Shown here: positions 1 through 9,533 of the stretch, in pieces
Position numbering within the stretch: the stretch's first letter is position 1
How the letters are laid out: every line of letters starts with the position of its first letter
From: Verrucomicrobiia bacterium
GTDB lineage: Bacteria; Verrucomicrobiota; Verrucomicrobiia; Limisphaerales; UBA11358
Direction: 5' to 3'
DNA length: 45,262 nucleotides
Assembly: GCA_030038175.1 (NCBI GenBank)
Contig: JASHPN010000233.1
Coordinates: 1-45,262 of the forward strand
Notes under the pieces: generated by a model
The model's input: the letters and a program-made list of their open reading frames with translations, nothing else
Databases searched by the model: none
What the model was told of the DNA's origin: nothing
Made by a program: the position numbers and the translations under genes

Positions 1-2
1 TC

Positions 3-494
3 AAGTTCAACCTTGCCTACGGCGAGACGTTTGTCGTCCCCAAAGAACAGATTCGCGAAAGCACCGCGGTGGTTCCCGGCACGGACGGCGACAAAATGTC
101 CAAGAGCTACGGCAACACGATTGAGATTTTTGGCGACGAGAAGGCGATCCGCAAAAAAATTATGGGCATCGTCATGGATTCGCGCACACCGCAGGAACCC
201 AAGCCGGACGCCGACAAGAATCTGGCAGTTCAGCTTCTCATGCTCGTCGCCCCGGCGAACGTCGCACAGGATTTTGAAAATCGTCTCCGCGCCGGCGGCC
301 TGGGTTATGGCGACTTGAAAAAGGCCTTGTTTGAAACTTATTGGAATTATTTCGCCGAGGCCCGGAAGAAACGAGCGGAACTGGCGGCCAACCTGGATTA
401 TGTGAATCAGGTTTTGGCCGACGGCGCGGCCAGGGCGCGGGCCATCGCGCAGTCTGTTTTAAAGCGGGCGCGAAAAAACTGCGGATTGGAATAG
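3..494 (+). CDS. trpS: Tryptophan--tRNA ligase, C-terminal part (5' end outside window)
   Basis: Frame open from base 3: KFNLAYGETFVVPKEQIRESTAVVPGTDGDKMSKSYGNTIEIFGDEKAIRKKIMGIVMDS; KMSKS motif in TrpS context. Confidence 0.95.
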   Translation, partial: KFNLAYGETFVVPKEQIRESTAVVPGTDGDKMSKSYGNTIEIFGDEKAIRKKIMGIVMDSRTPQEPKPDADKNLAVQLLMLVAPANVAQDFENRLRAGGLGYGDLKKALFETYWNYFAEARKKRAELAANLDYVNQVLADGAARARAIAQSVLKRARKNCGLE

Positions 495-524
495 TCCCGG
501 TAGGGATGGCGCGCTACGCCGTCA

Positions 525-545
525 CCGCCCGCGTGGAGCGGGCGG
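525..545. repeat. Perfect 8-bp-stem hairpin CCGCCCGC-gtgga-GCGGGCGG (REP-like intergenic palindrome)
   Basis: Direct reading; 31 bp after trpS stop, no T-tract. Confidence 0.7.
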
Positions 546-596
546 AACGTTCGCGCTACAACGTCCAACCACGCAGATTGTGCCGCTGCTCGCGGC

Positions 597-950
597 GTCC
601 CGATACATCGCATACGCGTCAACCTAAGGGCTGCGCGTTTTTCGCACGTTTCCAGTTTTCGATACATCCGTCGCAGCCGCGGACTGAGTGCCCTGATGGG
701 GCGCTGGAAATTAGCCAGGGGTCGAGCACGAGCAGCGCGCCTGTCCGCCGTAGCTTGCTTGCCGCGCAATACCGCTGCGACGGCGGGAGCGAAGGCGGAA
801 GTGCGACCACCCCTGGTCCGACAACCAGCGTCCAGCCGCTAATTGCGAAGCCGCGCGAAGCGTGAATCTGATTTGCGGCTTTTTCGAAACAATAATCCAC
901 AATTTAAACCCGTTAATCCTTAGGTTGACGCGCATGCGATACATCGGGAC
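597..950. repeat. Pair of 33-bp inverted repeats (597-629 and 918-950) bounding about 290 bp of non-coding DNA
   Basis: rc(597-629)=ccttaggttgacgcgtatgcgatgtatcgggac vs 918-950=ccttaggttgacgcgcatgcgatacatcgggac; 3 mismatches in 33. Confidence 0.8.
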
Positions 951-1036
951 AGCGCCGCGTCCCTACCCGGAACAGGATACGCCCGCCAGACTACATAATC
1001 TTTGCGTCCAGCTTGGGCCTCGGACACCATTGCTCC

Positions 1037-2299
1037 ATGACCCATCAACGCTGGCTCCGCATCATTCCGGTGGCGCTGGTCATGTACACGATTTCGTACG
1101 TGGACCGGACCAATGTATCGCTGGCCTTGGATCCAAAGATCTCCTCCATGATGCGCGATCTGGCCATGGACGACCGGATGAAGGGCCAGGCGGCGGGGAT
1201 ATTTTTTCTCGGGTACGTTCTGTTGCAAATGGCCGGGGGCCATTTCGCCGACCGCTGGAGCGCAAAAAAGGTGGTCAGCCTCTGCCTGCTCTTTTGGGGC
1301 GGATGCGCCGTCGCCTGCGGCCTGGCAAAAACATTTTTTGGTTTTGAAATCTCGCGATTCCTGCTGGGTGTCTCGGAAAGTTGCGTGTACCCGGCAACCC
1401 TGGTTTTGCTGGCGCACTGGTTTCCGAGCCGCGAACGGGCGCGGGCCAGCGCGTTGTGGAACCTGTGCCAGCCGTTCGCCGTGGCTGCCTCGGCGCCCGT
1501 CACGGGCTGGCTGCTCGGCGTCTATGGCTGGCGAACCATGTTGATTTTGGAAGGCGCCTTGCCGTTCCTGTGGCTGCCCCTCTGGTGGTTTTGTATCAGT
1601 GACCGCCCGCGCGATGCCGGCTGGATTCAACCGGAAGAAAAGAGATTTCTGGAACAAACCCTGGCAAGTGAAGCCGCCCTTCTGGAACCGCCGGTCAGGA
1701 TTCCGTTCCGGCAAAGGCTCGCGCGCCCGGCAATCGGCGTGATGATCGTCATCAATTTTATGCACAATGCCCTGGCCTACGGCTGCATGACGTTCTTCAC
1801 GGACGGTTTGAAATCGGGAAATTTCAGCCCCGTTCAATACGGATTCCTCTTCGCCGCACCCTATGTTCTCACGGCGCTCGTGATGGTCCTGATTTCATGG
1901 CATTCCGACAAAACCCGCGAACGGCGCGGCCACGTCGCGTTCATTTATACCGTCAGCGGAGTCAGTTTGATTTTGAGCGTGTTGACCCGGCAACATTTCT
2001 GGCTGTCCTATGTCTTTATGTGCCTGTCCATCCCCGGCCCATTTGCCGCGCTCGCGCCCTTTTGGGCAATCCCTACTGAAACCCTGCCCCAAAATGTTTT
2101 TGGCCCCGTCATTGGCCTGGTCAATTCGATCGGCAATACCGGCGGCTTTTTCGGGCCATACATCGTCGGCTGGCTCGCCCGGAAATATGACAGCACCGCA
2201 GTGCCCTTCAACGTGCTCGGCATCGGCATCCTCCTTGCCGCCATCCTGGCCTTTTTGCTGCCAAAGCCAACCGCGCCGCGACCGCCAGCCGCGCCATAG
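1037..2299 (+). CDS. MFS transporter (anion:cation symporter/ACS-like)
   Basis: MTHQRWLRIIPVALVMYTISYVDRTNVSLALDPKI... about 12 hydrophobic segments, FADRWSAKKV loop motif. Confidence 0.9.
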   Translation: MTHQRWLRIIPVALVMYTISYVDRTNVSLALDPKISSMMRDLAMDDRMKGQAAGIFFLGYVLLQMAGGHFADRWSAKKVVSLCLLFWGGCAVACGLAKTFFGFEISRFLLGVSESCVYPATLVLLAHWFPSRERARASALWNLCQPFAVAASAPVTGWLLGVYGWRTMLILEGALPFLWLPLWWFCISDRPRDAGWIQPEEKRFLEQTLASEAALLEPPVRIPFRQRLARPAIGVMIVINFMHNALAYGCMTFFTDGLKSGNFSPVQYGFLFAAPYVLTALVMVLISWHSDKTRERRGHVAFIYTVSGVSLILSVLTRQHFWLSYVFMCLSIPGPFAALAPFWAIPTETLPQNVFGPVIGLVNSIGNTGGFFGPYIVGWLARKYDSTAVPFNVLGIGILLAAILAFLLPKPTAPRPPAAP

Positions 2300-2347
2300 C
2301 GCAGCGACGGCGGGTCAGGGAACGGAGCATTGCTCATGAACCCTAAT

Positions 2348-2389
2348 TCGTCCTCGTGCTAGTAATCGAAATAAATGAATCGAGGACGA
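2348..2389. repeat. Inverted repeat TCGTCCTCG ... CGAGGACGA
   Basis: 9-bp perfect arms separated by 24 nt, downstream of the MFS gene. Confidence 0.65.
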
Positions 2390-2946
2390 CAGGATAATAC
2401 CTGGCTCACGCCATTACGATAACGCGCCGCCCGAAATCGCCAGCGCAATTTTTATGTTCTGTTTTTCTAAATGCCGCCCCAAAAATTCGTGCAAATGTGC
2501 GTTGTTGGCGGACAATCTTCATTCGCGAGCCGACGATTGTGAAGGGATCAGTGCGAGAAGGCCGTCTGGAAAACAACAACACGGGAACGAAGGAACCGTG
2601 GCCCAAACCTGGCGCCCTCGCTGCAAACGAGAAAGTTGCCACATTTCGTTCACGCCCCTTCGCCGAACGTCAATACGCCGCAACTACCTATAAGCAAGCG
2701 ACTTACTACACTCAAGGCGCCTAAAAAACCTTTCGTTTACTTCGTTCACGGCCTATACCCAAAAGAAATGTGCGCGTCCCGCCGTTGGCCCGCTCCCAGT
2801 GGGACGGCGGCGGTCATGCCCTCGCGTGGACCTGGTCCCAATGCAATCTCCCTGCCGAAGTTAAGAACCATGCGTGCCCCGCTCCCTCACGGTCGCGGCT
2901 CGGTTGGGCGGCCCGTACTCGAATGGCTGCTATATTTCTTCCAGCG

Positions 2947-3438
2947 CTATAATTGGTTGATCAATTCCCTCACAATCTCCTCCGGTCTCAGTTCGCAACT
3001 AAAAGTCAGCGCATCCGCCGGCGGTTCAAGGATCGCAATCTGGCTCGCCAATAATGCCGCCGGCATGAAATGACCCTGCCGATTTTTCAGCCGCTCCTCA
3101 ATGAATGTGTGCGGCCCGGTGAGATGAACAAATCGGACCCGCGCATCGCCGTTTTGAAGCACTTCCCGATATTTTGCCTTCAACGCCGAACAGGTGAAGG
3201 CTGACAACTCGTTTTTCGCGAGGGAACGAACGATCATTTCCCGCAATGCCCGGAGCCAGCCATCGCGGTCGGCGTCGGTCAAAGGGATTCCCCGCCGCAT
3301 TTTTTCAACGCCGTCGGCAGAATGAAAATCGTCTCCTTCGTAGAAAACGGCGCCGGTTTTTTCCGCAAATAATTTCGCAACGGTTGTTTTGCCGCTGCCG
3401 GCCACGCCCATGAATATCAGCGCAAGCGGGGCTTTCAC
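2947..3438 (-). CDS. gntK: Gluconokinase (GntK family)
   Basis: MKAPLALIFMGVAGSGKTTVAKLFAEKTGAVFYEGDDFHSADGVEKMRRGIPLTDADRDGWL; P-loop and family motifs. Confidence 0.92.
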   Translation of the reverse strand: MKAPLALIFMGVAGSGKTTVAKLFAEKTGAVFYEGDDFHSADGVEKMRRGIPLTDADRDGWLRALREMIVRSLAKNELSAFTCSALKAKYREVLQNGDARVRFVHLTGPHTFIEERLKNRQGHFMPAALLASQIAILEPPADALTFSCELRPEEIVRELINQL

Positions 3439-4406
3439 ATAATCTTCAGCTTCGGCAGGTCCTGCGAATCCACCAGGCCCACCGGCTCTCTTTTTGAATT
3501 CACAACGATTAAATCGTCAATATTTCGTTCATCGAAAATTTTCAATACTTCCTGGGCCAGGGCATTTTCAGAGATACAAATCGGACGAGGCGTCATGACC
3601 TGTTTGAGCGGCCGGGAGAGAAGGCCGGCATCCGTTGCCATGTGGCGGCGCAAATCGCCATCGGTAAAAACCCCGGCCAGTTTGCCGCGCGAATCCACGA
3701 CGCTGACACTGCCGGACTTGGCGCGAGTCATGACCAGCAGGACTTCCTTGACCGTCAAATCCTGGCCGGCCACCGCGTTGCGATTCCCCGTGCGCATAAT
3801 ATCCCCGGCCTTGAGCAGCATCGCCCGCCCGATCGCGCCGGCGGGATGATACCGCGCATAATCACTCTTTTTGAACCCGCGGGCCTGCAATACGGCCATG
3901 GCCAGGGCGTCTCCCATCACGAGCGTCGCCGTAGTGCTGCTGGTCGGCGCGAGGTTAAAGGGACAGGCTTCCTTCGGCACTTTGACATTGAGAACAATGT
4001 CACTGTGCCGGGCCAGCGATGATTTTACGTTTCCGGTAAGCGAAATGATTTTGACGGAAAACCGCTTGAGCGCGGGAAGCAGATTCAACAGTTCCTCCGA
4101 TTCACCCGAATAGCTCAAGGCCACGATCACGTCGCCGTCATTGACGATGCCCAGGTCCCCGTGCAACGCGTCCACGCTGTTGAGCACGACGCTCACTGCG
4201 CCGGTGCTGGTGAGCGTCGCGGCGATTTTATGGCCGATGTTGCCGGATTTCCCGATCCCCACGACCACCACTTTGCCGCGGCGCCCGACGGCGGCGACAA
4301 TCGTTTCAACGGCGCGCTCGAAGGAAGGATCCAATTGTGCGCGCACTTTTTTGAGGGCGGCGATTTCGATGTCAAAAACCGCGCGCGCTCTGGCGAGATG
4401 GCTCAT
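3435..4406 (-). CDS. kdsD: KpsF/GutQ-type arabinose-5-phosphate isomerase (SIS + two CBS domains)
   Basis: VVVVGIGKSGNIGHKIAATLTSTG, LNSVDALHGDLGIV, YSGESEELLNLLP, C-terminal CBS pair. Confidence 0.93.
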   Translation of the reverse strand: MSHLARARAVFDIEIAALKKVRAQLDPSFERAVETIVAAVGRRGKVVVVGIGKSGNIGHKIAATLTSTGAVSVVLNSVDALHGDLGIVNDGDVIVALSYSGESEELLNLLPALKRFSVKIISLTGNVKSSLARHSDIVLNVKVPKEACPFNLAPTSSTTATLVMGDALAMAVLQARGFKKSDYARYHPAGAIGRAMLLKAGDIMRTGNRNAVAGQDLTVKEVLLVMTRAKSGSVSVVDSRGKLAGVFTDGDLRRHMATDAGLLSRPLKQVMTPRPICISENALAQEVLKIFDERNIDDLIVVNSKREPVGLVDSQDLPKLKIM

Positions 4407-4457
4407 GGCGGCAGGTTGCCTGCAAAGACGCTGGATTTCAACCGCGAAGAGAGAACG

Positions 4458-5141
4458 TCACATCCGGCGGCTTGCCGAAAACTGGTCGGTTATTTGGGAG
4501 AGTCGCCGATTATCCGCCCGGATACGGGAAGAAAGAGTGCGGGCCGTCGCCTGCAAAAATGGCGTGGCCAGGGCCGGCGCCTCCCGTATCAGCCGGTAAA
4601 AATTCGCGGCGGAGATTTTCAACAGGCTGCTGTCCACATTGGCCACGACATCGGCCGAGCGCGGGCCGTTGTCAAACAGCGCCATGTCGCCAAAGAAATC
4701 TCCCGCGCCGAAAGTCGCCAGCAGCGATTCCATCTCCCCAACGAGCATTCGCGCCCGCAACTCCCCGGACATCACCAAATACATGGCGTCACCCACGTCA
4801 CCCTGATGGAACAGCACTGAATGTTGCGGCACTTCCTGCAATTCCATGAAATCGGACAAATGGGCCAGTTGGGCGTCCTTCAAATTGGCAAGAATTTTAA
4901 TGCGACGAAGCAGGCCGGGCGTGAGGCCAAGGCGGGAAGCCGTTCCACCCGCCGCCCCGAGATGCGCCTGGAGCTCGGGAAATTGAGAGGCCTTGCCCCA
5001 ATTGCCCGCCTTTTGCTCGAAAATCCAGGTATCAGGCACAACCCGCCCTTCACGGATCCATTCCATAAGCAGCGGCAATTCGACCGGACCGTAAGGCGAA
5101 TTGTCAATGCCCCAAATATAGTAGCAAGCCGATTGCTCCAT
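4458..5141 (-). CDS. GYF_2 domain plus cyclic-nucleotide-binding (Crp-like) domain protein
   Basis: N-term YYIWGIDNSPYGPVELPLLMEWIREGRVVPDTWIF (GYF_2-like); C-term VLFHQGDVGDAMYLVMSGELRARM..FGAGDFFGDMALFDNGPRSADVVA (cNMP domain). Confidence 0.85.
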   Translation of the reverse strand: MEQSACYYIWGIDNSPYGPVELPLLMEWIREGRVVPDTWIFEQKAGNWGKASQFPELQAHLGAAGGTASRLGLTPGLLRRIKILANLKDAQLAHLSDFMELQEVPQHSVLFHQGDVGDAMYLVMSGELRARMLVGEMESLLATFGAGDFFGDMALFDNGPRSADVVANVDSSLLKISAANFYRLIREAPALATPFLQATARTLSSRIRADNRRLSQITDQFSASRRM

Positions 5142-5250
5142 GGTGCCACCCTAGCATGGTTTTTACTAATTGTGTAAAGAAAAAATAGACATTTTGTGAC
5201 ACGGCTTTGTCACTTTTGGGACCTGAAGGATTATGGCGCAAGGCCAACGA

Positions 5251-5604
5251 CTACTTCGTTTGCGCAAACAGCATAAACACTCGCGGACCGCGAAAGGTGG
5301 TGATGGCAAATTTTTCTTCCTCGGGTCCGTGCGGAACCGCCAGGCCGTCGCAATGCTTGTCCTGGGCGGGGTGGTCGTCCACCAGGAGCATATAATGGTG
5401 CGTGCGGTTTCCGCCAATATCATGCAACGCCACCTGCCAGCTCCCGGATATCTCGCGGGCCATCGGAATTTTTTTCCAATTGCTAAATGTTCCGGCTACT
5501 TCAACCTTCGCCGGCGCGTGTCCGTTGACCGGATGCCAGCGAAAAATTTTGCTATAGACCTGTTTTCGCGCTTCGGTTTTATGTGTTCTATGTGTCATGA
5601 CCAA
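5251..5604 (-). CDS. Stand-alone glycogen-binding (AMPK1_CBM/CBM48-like) domain protein
   Basis: KVEVAGTFSNWKKIPMAREISGSWQVALHDIGGNRTHHYMLLVDD. Confidence 0.8.
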   Translation of the reverse strand: MVMTHRTHKTEARKQVYSKIFRWHPVNGHAPAKVEVAGTFSNWKKIPMAREISGSWQVALHDIGGNRTHHYMLLVDDHPAQDKHCDGLAVPHGPEEEKFAITTFRGPRVFMLFAQTK

Positions 5605-5828
5605 TAATAATGAATTTGAGTCCTAAATGCACCGGTCCGGGGATCAATCGAATGGCCTCCAATGGATGGAATCTTTCAGCTACACGGCCTGCGTTTCACT
5701 TTGTGACAAACAGATCTGCCTAAAACCTTCACAATCCAAATTTCGCCTGCTCCGCAATCTTTTCACCGTCATTTTACTCCGATAAATTACACCTGCCGGG
5801 AGCAAAGGCCAGAGAAATTTTCACATCA

Positions 5829-6893
5829 TTATTCCGCGTTTGGGTATGAGCCAAGGATTTTTACGAAATTGCAATGTTCGCCCAGGTTACGAATCGCGTG
5901 GGCGACCTTTTTGTCCTGGGCATGGCCGTCGCAATCAATAAAAAAGAAATATTCCCATGCCTTGCGTTTGCTGGGGCGCGATTCGATTTTCGTCAAATTA
6001 ATTTTGCCGCGGCGAAAAGCCGCCAGCGCCTCGTGCAGCGCGCCGACTTTGTCCGTGACGCTCACCATCAGGCTGGTGCGGTCCCGGCCGGTGGGCGGGC
6101 TGCACTGGCGGCCCAGCACCAGAAACCGCGTCGCGTTGGCGGCGTTGTCCTGGATGTCCTGCTCCAGAATGTCCAGGCCGTATTTTTCCGCCGCGAGAAA
6201 TCCCGTGACGGCGGCAGCTTCCTTGTCCCGGGCCGCCAATTCCGCCGAACGCGCGTTGGAAGAAGCTTCGAGAATTTCCGCGCCCGGCAGGTTTTGCTGG
6301 ACCCAGCGGCGGCATTGGCCCAGTGCCTGGGGATGAATGTGCAGGCGCTTGATGTTCCGCCGGCTTCCTCCGGCGCAAGCCAGGCAGTATTGAATGGGCA
6401 ATATGATTTGAGAAACGATCTTGAGATCGCTGTCCACAAACATATCGAGCGTGTGCGTCACCACGCCTTCGGTCGAGTTTTCCACCGGCACAACCCCATA
6501 ATCCGCCCGGCCCCTGGCCACTTCGGTAAATACGTCCGCGATGGTCTTTTGGGCGGCATAACGCAGGCTCGAGCCGAATCGGCGAATGGCGGCCTGATGT
6601 GTAAAGGTGGCTTCCGGCCCAAGATAAGCGATGCTCAGCGTCTTTTCGAGCGCGAGCGCGCTGGACATGATTTCCCGGTAAATAGCCTGGAGTTGTTCGG
6701 CGGTCATGGGACCGGGATTGAGTTTGGCCACGCGGTCCAGCACCGCGCGCTCGCGATGCGGCGCGTAGATTTCCTCGCCGGCTTTTTGTTTAATTTCGCC
6801 AATGGCCAGGACATGGCGCGTGCGCTCGCTGAGGAGCCGCACAAGTTGCTCATCCAGTCTGTCAATGGCCTTGCGATGTTCGGGAATGCTCAA
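5829..6893 (-). CDS. pheA: Bifunctional chorismate mutase/prephenate dehydratase
   Basis: N-term chorismate mutase (RKAIDRLDEQLVRLLSERTRHVLAIGEIK), IAYLGPEATFTHQAA, VVPVENSTEGVVTHTLD, C-term ACT domain ESRPSKRKAWEYFFFIDCDGH. Confidence 0.96.
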   Translation of the reverse strand: MSIPEHRKAIDRLDEQLVRLLSERTRHVLAIGEIKQKAGEEIYAPHRERAVLDRVAKLNPGPMTAEQLQAIYREIMSSALALEKTLSIAYLGPEATFTHQAAIRRFGSSLRYAAQKTIADVFTEVARGRADYGVVPVENSTEGVVTHTLDMFVDSDLKIVSQIILPIQYCLACAGGSRRNIKRLHIHPQALGQCRRWVQQNLPGAEILEASSNARSAELAARDKEAAAVTGFLAAEKYGLDILEQDIQDNAANATRFLVLGRQCSPPTGRDRTSLMVSVTDKVGALHEALAAFRRGKINLTKIESRPSKRKAWEYFFFIDCDGHAQDKKVAHAIRNLGEHCNFVKILGSYPNAE

Positions 6894-7120
6894 AGCTCAA
6901 AAAGAATGAAGAAACCGCCGCAAAGAATCAAATCTGATTGCAAGAAGATCCAATGGTTCAAAAACCCGTCCCGCCGGCAAACGACCGTAAATTCACATGG
7001 GTGCGCCTTCAATTTCGCTAAAATTTTCCATCCGGTTTCATTTGCGCTCGTGCAAATTTGAGTTAGTATGCCCGGTGGGTTGTCAATGATTCGGTTAAAC
7101 CCATTGAAAGGAGAAAATTT

Positions 7121-7417
7121 ATGGCAAAAAAAAGTTCGAAAGAAGCCGGAAATGGACAGGAAAAGACGCAAGGATTCGCTATCCGCGCGCCTGAAGCAAT
7201 CAGCGTGCAATTGGTGGGCGATTTTACCCACTGGCAGGAAAAGCCCATCAGCCTGAAAAAAGACGCAGTGGGAATCTGGCGCACCACGGTGCCATTGGCG
7301 CCGGGAATGCATCATTACCGTTTCCTGGTGGACGGGGAATGGCGTGATGATCCGGAGTGCGAGCTGCGCGTGCCCAATCCGTTCGGCAGCCAGGACATGC
7401 TGCGGAAAGTCGCCTGA
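7121..7417 (+). CDS. Stand-alone glycogen-binding (AMPK1_CBM/CBM48-like) domain protein
   Basis: APEAISVQLVGDFTHWQEKPISLKKDAVGIWRTTVPLAPGMHHYRFLVDGEWRDDPECELRVPNPFGSQDMLRKVA; AAAGGAG SD upstream. Confidence 0.88.
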   Translation: MAKKSSKEAGNGQEKTQGFAIRAPEAISVQLVGDFTHWQEKPISLKKDAVGIWRTTVPLAPGMHHYRFLVDGEWRDDPECELRVPNPFGSQDMLRKVA

Positions 7418-7507
7418 CGCGCCTTTCGAGCGCCGGGACCACAAAAGGAATCGCCAAAGCGGTATTGAAAATAATACCGCCGGGTGCGATGCTGCGTTCC
7501 GTTGCCG

Positions 7508-8377
7508 ATGAAAATCAAATCCGATCAGTTCCGCGTTCGCGAAAATGAAAAGGTAAAACTCAAGGCCTGGCCGACCGCGGTCAAGCCGTTCTACAAGTCC
7601 AAAGCGGACTACCAGGAGATTCTAAAAGAGCACGTGTCGGAAATGACCCGGCGGCAAAACCTGCTTTACGCGGCCAGCCGCTACGCGCTGCTCCTGATTT
7701 TTCAGGCCATGGATGCGGCCGGCAAGGATGGGGCCATCAGGCACGTCATGTCCGGCGTTAATCCGCAGGGGTGCCAGGTTTTTAGCTTCAAGCGCCCCAG
7801 CGCTGCAGAGCTGTCCCATGATTTCCTTTGGCGCACCACCGTTTGCCTGCCGGAACGCGGGCGAATCGGAATCTTCAACCGCTCGTATTACGAGGAAACA
7901 CTCATCGTGCGCGTGCATCCCGAGCTCCTGGCCGCAGAGGAAATTCCCCGGGAACTCGTGGACAAGGACAAAATCTGGGAACAACGGTTCCACTCCATTT
8001 TAGAGCTGGAAAAACACCTTCACCGCAATGGCACCCGCATCGTCAAATTTTTTCTCCACGTTTCCAGGGAAGAGCAACGCAAACGGTTCCTGTCGCGGAT
8101 AGATGATCCGCACAAGAATTGGAAATTGAGCGGTGACGATATTCGCGAACGCGCGTTGTGGAAACAGTATCGGCGCGCGTATGAAGCATGTCTCAGCGCC
8201 ACCAGCACCAGGCACGCGCCCTGGTTCGTGGTTCCGGCGGATGACAAGCAAAACGCGCGCCTGATCATTTCACAAATCGTCCTCGACACCCTTGAGGATC
8301 TGAAACTCGAGTTTCCCAAACCCACCAAAGAACGCCACCGGGAACTGGAAAAGATCCGGAAAATGCTGGAAAAGTAG
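7508..8377 (+). CDS. Polyphosphate kinase 2 family protein (PPK2)
   Basis: [78 protein letters not shown]. Confidence 0.94.
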   Translation: MKIKSDQFRVRENEKVKLKAWPTAVKPFYKSKADYQEILKEHVSEMTRRQNLLYAASRYALLLIFQAMDAAGKDGAIRHVMSGVNPQGCQVFSFKRPSAAELSHDFLWRTTVCLPERGRIGIFNRSYYEETLIVRVHPELLAAEEIPRELVDKDKIWEQRFHSILELEKHLHRNGTRIVKFFLHVSREEQRKRFLSRIDDPHKNWKLSGDDIRERALWKQYRRAYEACLSATSTRHAPWFVVPADDKQNARLIISQIVLDTLEDLKLEFPKPTKERHRELEKIRKMLEK

Positions 8378-8434
8378 CCTGGCGAATCGTCATTGCCCCT
8401 CGACTCTGCCGCCCGCCCCGTTTAGAGTGGGCAA

Positions 8435-9481
8435 ATGTATCGAAGTTTGTCCGCTCTCATTGCCATCCTGCTGTGGGCCGGCGCTCTGCCATCCATGGCC
8501 GACTCACGGGAGGACGCTTTGGATTCCGCGGGTCCCGGCACCGATACCAATGACGTCCAGCGACTCGAGCTGGAGAAAGTGATGCAGGACGACGATGCCG
8601 CCATGGCCGAGATAGATAAATGGATCCGCGACAACGACGCCTTTGCCGCGCAGGGAGCCGGCCAATCCAAAGCCGAACTCAACGCGCGTATTATGGCTCG
8701 ATTACAAACCGTCCGCACCAACTACGAGGGCTTTTTGACGCATTATCCGACGAACGCGGACGGTCATCTCGCGTTTGCGAGTTTTTTGAACGATATCGGG
8801 CAAGACCAAAAAGCCCTCGGTGAATATAAAGAAGCCTGCCAATTGAATCCCAATAGTTCGGCCGCCTGGAATGATCTCGCCAATTTTTACGGCGATGATG
8901 GCCCCATCACCAACGCGTTCGCCGATTACGAAAAGGCAATTCAACTGGACCCGAGTGAACCCGTATATTACCAAAACATGGCTACCACGGTTTATCTCTT
9001 TCGCAAAGACGCGAGGCAATATTATAACATCAACGAGCAGCAGGTCTTTGACAAGGCTCTGGCCCTTTACCAAAAGGCAGTTCAGCTTGACCCGGACAAT
9101 TTTGTATTGATGACCGATTACGCGGAAAGTTACTACGGCATCAAACCCCTGCGCACCAACGACGCGCTCATCGCCTGGACCAATGCGCTAAAAATCGCGC
9201 GCGACGAGTTCGAACGAGAGGGGGTTTACATTCACCTGGCCCGAATCAAAATCGCGGCCGGACGATTTGCCGAAGCGCAGGCGCATCTGGATGCGGTAAC
9301 CAATTCCGAATACGACACCCTGAAAGAGCGGCTCGAAAAGACCATGGCGGAAAGGAAAAAGGGAATGCCCAGTTTCTTTGACCAGCCGTTCGCAGAAAGC
9401 CAGACGGCATTTGCTCCCACGAACCACAACGCCGTCTTGACCAACCCGCCCGTCTCGCCGTCCGGCCAAAAAACGCCCTGA
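8435..9481 (+). CDS. Secreted/periplasmic TPR-repeat protein
   Basis: N-term signal-like [22 protein letters not shown]; repeats such as [50 protein letters not shown]. Confidence 0.8.
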   Translation: MYRSLSALIAILLWAGALPSMADSREDALDSAGPGTDTNDVQRLELEKVMQDDDAAMAEIDKWIRDNDAFAAQGAGQSKAELNARIMARLQTVRTNYEGFLTHYPTNADGHLAFASFLNDIGQDQKALGEYKEACQLNPNSSAAWNDLANFYGDDGPITNAFADYEKAIQLDPSEPVYYQNMATTVYLFRKDARQYYNINEQQVFDKALALYQKAVQLDPDNFVLMTDYAESYYGIKPLRTNDALIAWTNALKIARDEFEREGVYIHLARIKIAAGRFAEAQAHLDAVTNSEYDTLKERLEKTMAERKKGMPSFFDQPFAESQTAFAPTNHNAVLTNPPVSPSGQKTP

Positions 9482-9533
9482 TTTGAACAATTTCCGTTTT
9501 GTCGGCGCCCGTTTTTTTTGCTCAAATAGCCCC

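Noticed and set aside
920-1837. 305-aa minus-strand ORF over the MFS gene
   Set aside because: Antisense shadow; the plus-strand ORF is a clear transporter
5874-7061. 395-aa plus-strand ORF over pheA
   Set aside because: Antisense shadow of pheA; no domain signal
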